Below, piece after piece: positions 1 to 7,162 of a stretch of DNA of 64,000 nucleotides. The position numbers and the translations under genes were made by a program. This DNA comes from Nitrosomonas ureae (GTDB taxonomy: Bacteria > Pseudomonadota > Gammaproteobacteria > Burkholderiales > Nitrosomonadaceae), in contig NZ_CP013341.1 of the NCBI RefSeq assembly GCF_001455205.1, positions 2,232,001 through 2,296,000 of the forward strand, in the 5' to 3' direction. Below the pieces are notes generated by a model. It was given only the letters and a program-made list of their open reading frames with translations, made no database searches and was not told the DNA's origin. How positions within the stretch are numbered: position 1 is the first letter of the stretch; every line of letters starts with the position of its first letter.

Positions 1-71
1 CGGACACATCAGCACTGACTTGTATTCTCTTTGAGAGTCTAAGATACGCGCGACTAGCAAGCTAAATTCTT

Positions 72-665
72 CTAACCACCCCAAAAACGGTAATTCCCGG
101 TATCCAAATGAACAAAATTGGATGAGGGATAATAACCGACACCGCCAATTTGCAATGACAACGCGGCGCTGCGCAAATCGGATAATTTACGTCCCGGCAG
201 GCGGATATCGATAGCTTTTCCATGTGTATGCAGGCTGTTTTTGGCGACCCCCCCGCTTTGTGCCGCCAGTCTGGCGTTGGTGGCAGGAGAGCGGTAGGCT
301 GAGATCACATGGAATTCTTGGTTGGTTCTTAATTTGTGTTGTAGCAGATGCAAAAAATCAAATAGCGTGGGATCGATCTTATATCGATCACCGGTGCGAT
401 GGTCACGCAACACTTGGTTAATAGCGCGCATGCCTTCCGGAATGTAACGGCCATTGGCCCAGAAAGTCGTCCTAGTACGTTCACCGGTATGCAAATTAAG
501 AAAGCTCAGTTTTTTTTCTAAAGGTTTTTTGATGGCCGCATGCACGGATGTGGCTGCCATGGGCAGTGCCAACAAAGTACATGTGCTCAAGCCGGTTTTT
601 AAAAAATGGCGACGGCTGGGTTCTGTTTCTGATAAATACGCTTGATCCAGAAATTTTCGTATCAT
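72..665 (-). CDS. mepK: MepK/YcbK-like (DUF882, peptidase M15) murein endopeptidase
   Basis: This 197-residue protein has a twin-arginine signal (SRRHFLK, residues 17-23) followed by a hydrophobic stretch, with likely cleavage near VHAA (residue 44), so it should be exported by Tat to the periplasm. The C-terminal half is an M15-type zinc peptidase: SAYRSPATN (122-130), SLHTHGKAID with probable ligands H146 and D153, and FVHLD with H186. Family members such as E. coli MepK cleave peptidoglycan crosslinks, including 3-3 bonds. It starts 46 bases after the LdtD gene ends, in the same direction. The two genes are also neighbours in E. coli (ycbB-ycbK), which supports the call. Confidence 0.88.
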   Translation of the reverse strand: MIRKFLDQAYLSETEPSRRHFLKTGLSTCTLLALPMAATSVHAAIKKPLEKKLSFLNLHTGERTRTTFWANGRYIPEGMRAINQVLRDHRTGDRYKIDPTLFDFLHLLQHKLRTNQEFHVISAYRSPATNARLAAQSGGVAKNSLHTHGKAIDIRLPGRKLSDLRSAALSLQIGGVGYYPSSNFVHLDTGNYRFWGG

Positions 666-711
666 CGACTATTTTCTCCTGAAAATGCTGCGATTGTGTG
701 CGAAAAATAAT

Positions 712-2343
712 TTACCAGCGAGCATGACGCAACGCACGTAAATCACGGTCATAGATATCCGGGTAGAAGTACACTTTCTCGTGCTCATCCGCCCAGGCCG
801 TAATATACACCAAGTAAATCGGTAATGGTTTAGGTAAATGCGTAGTAATGGTCTTATCGCTTTCCAAATCCGCGCTAAATTTTTCCGGCAAGCTGGGTTG
901 ATTCAGAGCAAAAGTCGCTAGTTCAAAGGGTTTTTCCAGACGTATGCAGCCTGAGCTGAAAGTTCTGATATCCTTCTTAAACAGTGACTTGGATGGCGTG
1001 TCGTGCAAATAAATACTGAACGGATTGGAAAACATGAATTTGATTTTACCCAGCGCATTGTGACTGCCCGGGTCTTGGCGCAGGAAATAGGGAAATCTTT
1101 TATTGAGTTCATGCCAATCGATCATACCCGGATCGATCGCCTGCGCACCGCGTTCCTGGGCGGGGTAGACCTTGAATCCGGCCGTGGTGAAATAAGTCGG
1201 ATCTTGCTGCTGCTTGGGTAATAAATCCTTGCGTGCGATGCTCGCCGGAACATTCCAATAAGGATTCAACACCATATGCGACAGCGTGCCATTAAAACTG
1301 GGAGTTGAGCGATAATCCCGCCCGACAATGATACGCATATTCAGAACTGGCTCGTCATTTTCAATAGCAGTGAGATAAAAGCCTGCGGTGTTCACCAGCA
1401 GATGGCGCTGCCCCAGATTCCTGGGGAGCCAGCGCAGGCGTTCCATATTGATGCGCAGTTGGCGTATTTTCCATTCGAGTGGAATATTCAACGCGTTAAT
1501 GGTGTTTTTCCCGATAATGCCGTCGGTATTTAAACCGTGTTGCGCCTGAAAGGCTTTGATGGCAGCAACCAGCTCGGTATCATAGAGTTGGCTTACACTG
1601 GGAATAAGATTGAATTCAGGCAAGCCATCGGCGGTATAAGCTTGTGCTATGCGCTGGCGAATCAAAGGAATGCTGGGATAGGTGTCACCCGGCCGGAGGG
1701 ATGGCGAACTCGGAATACGAATCCATTCCGGGGTGTTTTTAAGGAGTATTTGATAGTGCGCCAGGGTGCGTTTGAGCAATTGATAATTGAGCGTTTGCGG
1801 AGACAATTTCTGTAGTGAATCTTTCAAATGACCAGCATGTATGGCTGTTTGCAAGAATGCGGCTGCATCAAAGTCGGCCCGTGGAATATGCCAATCCGGG
1901 TCGGTTGCAGTCGCGGAAAAACGGCCGCGGGATAAATCCGTGGCGAGCTTTAATACGGCGTGCGTTGTACGTATCTCCAGCTCGGTTGCTGTTGATGAAG
2001 ATTGATCACTATGCTGCAGCAGTTGTGCCAATTGCTGTAATTGGTAATCCTGGCTATTCAATCCTTCAGCTTCTGCACTGGCAATGAATGCCAATGCTAT
2101 TTTCAGTTGCGGTGATTCTGATTCTCCCGAGAGCCATAGCGGTTGATAATTCCTGGCAGCATAAAACCGCTGTAAATCAGAATGCCCGGCCTTGTTTAAC
2201 TCGATGGCGGAGTTGGATAGTTGCCGTTCAATTTCCTTTGAATCAATGAACAGTGCGATTGAATGGATGGGGTTGAATAAGAGGAAAAGACAGCAAAAAT
2301 ACCGGAGTGTCAGTAAAGAGGTTTTGAGTTGATAGCGGATCAC
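712..2343 (-). CDS. ldtD: L,D-transpeptidase (LdtD/YcbB family)
   Basis: This 543-residue periplasmic enzyme makes 3-3 crosslinks in peptidoglycan. The N-terminus is a signal peptide (hydrophobic residues 8-31). A peptidoglycan-binding domain lies at about 245-290 (IKAFQAQHGLNTDGIIG), and a YkuD catalytic domain at about 310-480. The catalytic motif is present: H447 in IYLHDTPSK and C466 in SSGCIRLEKP. The start codon is GTG, preceded by AAAGGAAA about 8 bases upstream. Length and domain order match the YcbB family. It is followed by the mepK-like gene, so an enzyme making 3-3 links and one able to cut them are probably co-transcribed. Confidence 0.93.
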   Translation of the reverse strand: MIRYQLKTSLLTLRYFCCLFLLFNPIHSIALFIDSKEIERQLSNSAIELNKAGHSDLQRFYAARNYQPLWLSGESESPQLKIALAFIASAEAEGLNSQDYQLQQLAQLLQHSDQSSSTATELEIRTTHAVLKLATDLSRGRFSATATDPDWHIPRADFDAAAFLQTAIHAGHLKDSLQKLSPQTLNYQLLKRTLAHYQILLKNTPEWIRIPSSPSLRPGDTYPSIPLIRQRIAQAYTADGLPEFNLIPSVSQLYDTELVAAIKAFQAQHGLNTDGIIGKNTINALNIPLEWKIRQLRINMERLRWLPRNLGQRHLLVNTAGFYLTAIENDEPVLNMRIIVGRDYRSTPSFNGTLSHMVLNPYWNVPASIARKDLLPKQQQDPTYFTTAGFKVYPAQERGAQAIDPGMIDWHELNKRFPYFLRQDPGSHNALGKIKFMFSNPFSIYLHDTPSKSLFKKDIRTFSSGCIRLEKPFELATFALNQPSLPEKFSADLESDKTITTHLPKPLPIYLVYITAWADEHEKVYFYPDIYDRDLRALRHARW

Positions 2344-2525
2344 GCAAATTTCCTTTGTTAAGCCAATGTATTATGAGATTCTACGATTTTAACATCAATG
2401 ATAGATGCTCAAATATGTGCTTGAGAGGGATAATTTCCTCTCTTTTATCGATTTTTATTACTCTTTCAGACAGGATGGCTGTAGATTGTCGACGCCGGAT
2501 TGCGATAGATATTCGGCTATGAACA

Positions 2526-4508
2526 TTATACCGCCCAGCATGAGCAGCCGAGTGTACCCCAGAATCCGCGCTGATCATCGGCACTGACAGCAGCCTGATA
2601 TGCACGACCATGCGCATGGCCATGCACGGAACAACGGCTTCCGCAGCCACAGGCTGTTTGAGCAAATTGGTGTGAAGCTGCGTCGCTTGCTACCGGTTTA
2701 AAATAACCACCGAAATGATTTACCGGTGACCAATCCGGCATGGCGGGTGGCAAGGGTGGAGAAAGCGCGTTGAATTCATCGTCTCCATAAACAATTCGTC
2801 CGCCAACTATTGTAAGTACTGAGACAAGCTGCCTGATCTCGTTTTCGGGAACCGTAAAATAATCCGCTGACAGCACGGCGAGATCGGCATACTGGCCGGT
2901 TTTGATCTGGCCTTTGATACCTTCTTCGTTGGAGAACCAAGTATTGGCCTGTGTATAAAGCCGCAATGCCGTTTCGCGATCCACCAGATTGGCCGATGGA
3001 TAAAGCGGGAGACCGCCCAATGTCCTGCCGGTAGTAAGCCAGTACAATGCATTCCAGGGATCGTAGCTGGCTACGCGGGTGGCGTCAGTACCTGCGCCGA
3101 CTTTCACGCCCATCGCCAGCATGCGCTGATAAGGTGGTGTGCGCTCTGCAGCTTTGCTGCCGTAACGTTGAACGAAAAATTCACCTTGGTAGGCCATGCG
3201 GTGCTGAATGGCGATGCCGCCACTCAGCTTGGCGATACGTTCTAAATTAATATCGGTCACGGTTTCGGCGTGATCAAAGAACCAGTGAATGCCATCGAAG
3301 GGAATGTCTCGATTCACTTTCTCGAATACATCCAGTGCACGCGAAATGGTTTCATTGTATGTGGCATGCAAGCGGAACGGCCAGCGATTGCTAACAAGAA
3401 TACGCACCACGGCTTCCAGGTCATTTTCCATGTTTGGTGGCATATCCGGGCGCGACATGCGGAAGTCCTCGAAATCCGCAGCAGAAAATACCAGCATTTC
3501 GCCCGCACCGTTGTGGCGGTAATAACCATCTCCGTCGCCAGGTTTCAGCATTTTGGTCCATTGGGTGAAATCCGCAATTTCTTCCCCAGCCTTCTGAGTA
3601 AACAAATTGTAGGCAATGCGCAAGGTCAATTCCTTCGCATGGTGCAGTTCCTCGATGATTCTGTAGTCATCGGGATAATTCTGATAGCCACCGCCGGCAT
3701 CAATTACGCTGGTTACTCCCAGACGATTCATTTCCCGCATGAAATGGCGCGTGGAGTTGATTTGATAGTCATACGGCAGCTTGGGCCCTCTGGCGAGGGC
3801 TGAATACAGAATCAATGCATTGGGTTCCGCCAGCAGCAGACCGGTCGGTTCCCCGTTGGCATTCTTGGCAATCAGACCACCCGGTGGATTAGGCGTATCA
3901 CGATCGTAGCCGCAAGCACGTAATGCTGCGCGATTCAGCAGGGCGCGATCGTAGAGATGCAAAATAAAAACCGGGGTATCCGGCGCTACGGCGTTGATTT
4001 CATCCAATGTCGGCAGGCGCCTCTCGGCGAACTGCATTTCAGTAAAACCGCCCACAACGCGTACCCACTGCGGTGCAGGGGTGCGCGCCACTTGCTCCTT
4101 CAAACGGCGCATGGCGTCTGCCAGAGAAGGAATGCCATCCCAGCGTAACTCCAGATTGTAATTGAGCCCACCGCGGATAAGGTGCAAGTGTGAATCGATC
4201 AACCCCGGAATGACGCGGCGACGATTAAGATCAATTATTTGCGTAGCGCTATCGGCATGACGCATGACTTCGTCGTCGCTTCCTACGGCGCTGAAATGAC
4301 CATCCGCAATGGCAACAGCTGTCGCTTGCGGATTTTGACGATCAAGCGTGGTAAATTGACCGTTACGCAGTATCAGTTGCGCTGAAATGCTATTCATTGA
4401 GGGTCCTTTTGAGAGATCTGCAAATGCGCCGGTTTTAGAAAGCAGTAACGTGGCTCCGGCCGCTTGCAACACACGGCGGCGGCGCACATTTATCTCATTC
4501 TCACTCAT
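2526..4508 (-). CDS. Amidohydrolase family protein (YtcJ/Amidohydro_3 type), with two possible starts
   Basis: This 660-residue metal-dependent hydrolase has HLH ligands at H107 and H109 (IDSHLHLIRGG) after PGLID, and a later GAGTDATR motif, as in Amidohydro_3 proteins; the substrate is unknown. The long form begins with RRRRVLQAAGATLLLS (residues 9-24), which looks like a Tat signal. However, an internal ATG at 4397 (MNSISAQL) has a much better ribosome binding site, AAAGGACCCTCA. The last 60 residues form an odd Cys/His-rich tail (CGCGSRC, HGHAHG, CSC). It is the last gene of a minus-strand operon with pirin, SnoaL-like and isochorismatase-like genes (gap 32 bases). Confidence 0.85.
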   Translation of the reverse strand: MSENEINVRRRRVLQAAGATLLLSKTGAFADLSKGPSMNSISAQLILRNGQFTTLDRQNPQATAVAIADGHFSAVGSDDEVMRHADSATQIIDLNRRRVIPGLIDSHLHLIRGGLNYNLELRWDGIPSLADAMRRLKEQVARTPAPQWVRVVGGFTEMQFAERRLPTLDEINAVAPDTPVFILHLYDRALLNRAALRACGYDRDTPNPPGGLIAKNANGEPTGLLLAEPNALILYSALARGPKLPYDYQINSTRHFMREMNRLGVTSVIDAGGGYQNYPDDYRIIEELHHAKELTLRIAYNLFTQKAGEEIADFTQWTKMLKPGDGDGYYRHNGAGEMLVFSAADFEDFRMSRPDMPPNMENDLEAVVRILVSNRWPFRLHATYNETISRALDVFEKVNRDIPFDGIHWFFDHAETVTDINLERIAKLSGGIAIQHRMAYQGEFFVQRYGSKAAERTPPYQRMLAMGVKVGAGTDATRVASYDPWNALYWLTTGRTLGGLPLYPSANLVDRETALRLYTQANTWFSNEEGIKGQIKTGQYADLAVLSADYFTVPENEIRQLVSVLTIVGGRIVYGDDEFNALSPPLPPAMPDWSPVNHFGGYFKPVASDAASHQFAQTACGCGSRCSVHGHAHGRAYQAAVSADDQRGFWGTLGCSCWAV

Positions 4509-4540
4509 GATGATTCGTCGTTCACTGCGAGCTTGCGGAT

Positions 4541-5170
4541 TTACTTTTTGGTGATAGCAAAATAGCTTGTCATCAAATTGCGATAATTAGGCAAATGATT
4601 AGAGAACAAGGTGCCTAGGCCTTCAATATCGTTGCGCCAGTCGCGGTGTAATTCGCACGCTACGCCAAACCAGCTCATCAGCTGCACCCCCGCTGCCTGC
4701 ATGCGCATCCAGGCTGCATCGCGGGTTACTTCATTAAAAGTGCCGGAAGCATCGGTGACTACGAATACTTCATAACCTTCCTCGATGGCGGATAGCGCGG
4801 GGAAAGCGACGCAGACTTCGGTAACCACGCCGGCAATGATCAGTTGCTTGCGGCCGGTTTTTTTGACTGCGTTAACAAAATCTTCGTTGTCCCAGGCATT
4901 GATGTTGCCGGGGCGCGCTACATAAGGTGCATCGGGAAACATGGCCTTGATTTCCGGAACCAGCGGTCCGTTCGGGCCTTCCTCGAAGCTGGTGGTCAGA
5001 ATGGTTGGCAACTTGAAATACTTGCCGCACGCGGTCAGTGCCAATACATTATTTTTAAACTCATTCGGTGAAAAATCCTGCACGAGGGAGATCAGCCCCG
5101 CTTGATGATCAACCAGCAGTAAAACGGCATCATCTTTGGATAGCTTGTTGTATTTGAAGGTTTTGTTCAT
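4541..5170 (-). CDS. ycaC: Isochorismatase-family hydrolase, YcaC-like
   Basis: This 209-residue cytoplasmic cysteine hydrolase closely resembles E. coli YcaC. It has D21 in LLLVDHQAGL and the nucleophile C120 in GVVTEVCVAFPALSA, followed by VVTDASGTFN. Members of this subgroup are oligomeric enzymes of uncertain physiological substrate. The ATG is preceded by AAAGGAGTATAACA, a strong ribosome binding site. It sits between the SnoaL-like gene (39-base gap) and the amidohydrolase gene (32-base gap). Co-transcription with the pirin gene suggests small-molecule or stress detoxification rather than siderophore synthesis. Confidence 0.88.
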   Translation of the reverse strand: MNKTFKYNKLSKDDAVLLLVDHQAGLISLVQDFSPNEFKNNVLALTACGKYFKLPTILTTSFEEGPNGPLVPEIKAMFPDAPYVARPGNINAWDNEDFVNAVKKTGRKQLIIAGVVTEVCVAFPALSAIEEGYEVFVVTDASGTFNEVTRDAAWMRMQAAGVQLMSWFGVACELHRDWRNDIEGLGTLFSNHLPNYRNLMTSYFAITKK

Positions 5171-5209
5171 TGTTATACTCCTTTAGGTTATTAATGAGGA
5201 AATGATAGT

Positions 5210-5560
5210 TCAGTACAACGCATAGAAGCGGTCACTGATGATCTTGTCATCCTTCCAGTGCTGTACCGCTACTTGATCAAACTTCTTGTGCCCGAAATCT
5301 TTATGTTGATATTCATAATGCCACTCGGTCATGGTCACGTTTTCACCCACGGCGGTCGATACAATTTCCGATTTAAGCCATGCCTCAACGCCTTCGAATA
5401 GCTCTGACTCCCGATCTTTGGCTTGTTTTAGCCCTTGTGCCACCACATCATTTTTTTCGATCACGGTACAATCGGGGTGGTAATACTTATCCATCGATTC
5501 CAATATCTCGCCCTGCAGAATCATCTGATTTAAATCGTTGAGTTTTTCTTCCAAAGTCAT
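5210..5560 (-). CDS. SnoaL-like / NTF2-fold small protein
   Basis: This 116-residue protein has the pattern of the SnoaL-like/NTF2 fold: an N-terminal helix (EEKLNDLNQMILQGE), the YYHPDCTVIE segment, and a strand-rich C-terminal half ending in ISDRFYALY. There is no signal peptide, so it is probably cytoplasmic. The fold serves as small hydrolase, isomerase or binding protein, and no reaction can be assigned. It is the second gene in the operon after pirin (62-base gap). The ATG follows ATATAGAGGAACAAA, giving a clear AGAGGA ribosome binding site. Confidence 0.75.
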   Translation of the reverse strand: MTLEEKLNDLNQMILQGEILESMDKYYHPDCTVIEKNDVVAQGLKQAKDRESELFEGVEAWLKSEIVSTAVGENVTMTEWHYEYQHKDFGHKKFDQVAVQHWKDDKIISDRFYALY

Positions 5561-5622
5561 TTTGTTCCTCTATATTGAATGGTGATCGGTTCGGTAGATG
5601 TTATTGCTTGAATTGTATGAGT

Positions 5623-6510
5623 TCATGCTATCTTTCCCATTTTGCCACTCTGGTAATCTGTCATGGCCTGGCGTATTTCTTCCGCTGTATTCATGACAAA
5701 CGGGCCACTGCCTACGATGGGCTCATCGATTGGTTCACCGCACAGCAACAGCGCTATTGTATCGGGCGCGCTGTCGATAGAGATATAATCGCCCGGCCGC
5801 TCAAACAGGCCCACTTCCGCTGTATCAATGATTTCAGATCCATTGACGCGTACTGAGCCTTTGAGTACTGCCAGCAATGTGTTGTAGCCGTCAGGCACGG
5901 CAAGTTCGATCGGCTGATTGCCGGTTAAGCGCAAATCCCAGACGTTGATCGGTGTAAAGGTGTGCGCGGGTCCTGCAATGCCGTCGAATTCACCGGCAAT
6001 GACGCGCAATTTCCCTTGATGATTGGGGAGATCGATGGCGGGAATCTGGCAATTCAGAATACTTTGATAACGGGGAGGCGACATCTTATCCCTGGCGGGT
6101 AAGTTTACCCACAGTTGCACCATTTCAAGGATGCCGCCGTGCCGCGCGAAATCGCGCCCGTGGAATTCTTCATGAACCAGACCGGAAGCCGCTGTCATCC
6201 ATTGCACATCACCCGGACCGATCTTACCGCCAGCACCGGAACTGTCACGATGCTCCACCTCGCCACTATAAACAATAGTAACTGTCTCAAAACCGCGGTG
6301 CGGGTGTTCTCTAACACCATGACGCTGTTCAGTGGGTGAAAATTCCATTGGCCCTGCGTAATCAAACAATAAGAAAGGGCTGATCACGGATCCCAGCGCT
6401 GAGTAAGAAAACAACGTGCGCACCGGAAACCCATCACCGACCCAGTGTTGATTTGCATTTTTCTGAATAGACAACAGTTTTTTGATGGATACTCCAGGTT
6501 CTGTTGGCAT
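5623..6510 (-). CDS. Pirin family protein (bicupin, quercetinase-like)
   Basis: This 295-residue bicupin has the pirin signature HPHRGFETVTIVYSGEVEHRDS in the N-terminal cupin, with its His and Glu metal ligands, and a downstream W-M-T-A-A-S-G-L-V-H-E-E-F motif. Pirins bind iron and some show quercetin 2,3-dioxygenase activity in vitro. The gene is first in a four-gene minus-strand operon and divergent from an HxlR regulator. The ATG has a TTAGGATAACAATT leader. The HxlR protein probably controls this operon, since HxlR genes often flank pirin or quinone-response genes; that is inference. Confidence 0.9.
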   Translation of the reverse strand: MPTEPGVSIKKLLSIQKNANQHWVGDGFPVRTLFSYSALGSVISPFLLFDYAGPMEFSPTEQRHGVREHPHRGFETVTIVYSGEVEHRDSSGAGGKIGPGDVQWMTAASGLVHEEFHGRDFARHGGILEMVQLWVNLPARDKMSPPRYQSILNCQIPAIDLPNHQGKLRVIAGEFDGIAGPAHTFTPINVWDLRLTGNQPIELAVPDGYNTLLAVLKGSVRVNGSEIIDTAEVGLFERPGDYISIDSAPDTIALLLCGEPIDEPIVGSGPFVMNTAEEIRQAMTDYQSGKMGKIA

Positions 6511-6572
6511 AATTGTTATCCTAAAAAGTTTTTTATATGTGCAATAGAATAATACCCTCGGATTAAATTACA

Positions 6573-6593
6573 AGTACGCACAAAAAGGATACT
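6573..6593. promoter_or_regulatory. Possible HxlR operator in the divergent intergenic region
   Basis: The arms AGTA and TACT are separated by 13 bases, about 25 bases upstream of the hxlR start and 60 bases upstream of the pirin start. Position and AGTA/TACT half-sites resemble HxlR-family operators, but the arms are short, so the call is tentative. Confidence 0.3.
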
Positions 6594-6617
6594 GTCAGAA
6601 AACAGGGAGATTCAAAA

Positions 6618-6938
6618 ATGCCAACTAAAGAAGTGTGTTGCCCCGTTGAGGTTACGTTAAAAATAATTGGGGGACGCTGGAAGGTTTTGATTATTCACCA
6701 CCTGTTAAACGGTACGATGCGATTTAACGAGCTGCAAAGGAGCTTAACAGGAATTACCCACCGCACTTTAAGCCGACAACTACGCGAAATGGAGATACAT
6801 CAACTCATTGTCAGAAATAATTTCAATGAAATTCCTCCACGCGTTGAATATTCGTTATCGCCGCTGGGGCATTCCCTTAAAACCATCCTGCTGTCGATGG
6901 ATGAATGGGGAAGGAAATATAGTGCTGTAGCCAAATAA
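6618..6938 (+). CDS. HxlR-family winged-helix transcriptional regulator
   Basis: This 106-residue protein is a full-length HxlR regulator. It shows the family signature GGRWKVLIIHHLLNGTMRFNE, the recognition segment LTGITHRTLSRQLREME, and the wing YSLSPLGHSL. Cysteines 7 and 8 lie in EVCCPVEVTL at the N-terminus, where HxlR sensors such as YodB and HypR carry the redox-reactive cysteine. This suggests sensing of quinones, aldehydes or disulfide stress, which is inference. It is divergent from the pirin operon, its likely target. An AGGGAGATTC leader precedes the ATG. Confidence 0.9.
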   Translation: MPTKEVCCPVEVTLKIIGGRWKVLIIHHLLNGTMRFNELQRSLTGITHRTLSRQLREMEIHQLIVRNNFNEIPPRVEYSLSPLGHSLKTILLSMDEWGRKYSAVAK

Positions 6939-6967
6939 AAGAAACCGATGTTTTATTCCGGAGTCTG

Positions 6968-7129
6968 TTATGGGTTGGGATTTGTATAGATCGGCATTGG
7001 GTAGAAAATGCTTTTGCGCGGCTAAAGCATGAGCAAACAAGGGTAAACACGATACGCCAAACTGAAGAGAAATTACGAAAGCATGATAACCTTTATATGC
7101 GAGATCTGTGGTTATCGATGTGAAATCTT
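6968..7129 (+). pseudogene. Possible remnant of an IS5-type transposase C-terminus
   Basis: One frame reads DRHWVENAFARLKHEQ and continues to a stop near 7129 without a start codon. The WVENAFARLK string resembles the E-containing third motif of IS5-family transposases. The rest does not match well, and there is no upstream part or recognisable terminal repeat. Chance similarity is possible. Confidence 0.25.
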
Positions 7130-7162
7130 TACAGACCCCAGCATAATCCGCTTTTTATGGTG

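Noticed and set aside
3270..3803. 177-codon plus-strand frame opposite the amidohydrolase gene
   Set aside because: It lies wholly within a recognised enzyme gene on the other strand and has no family features or ribosome binding site.
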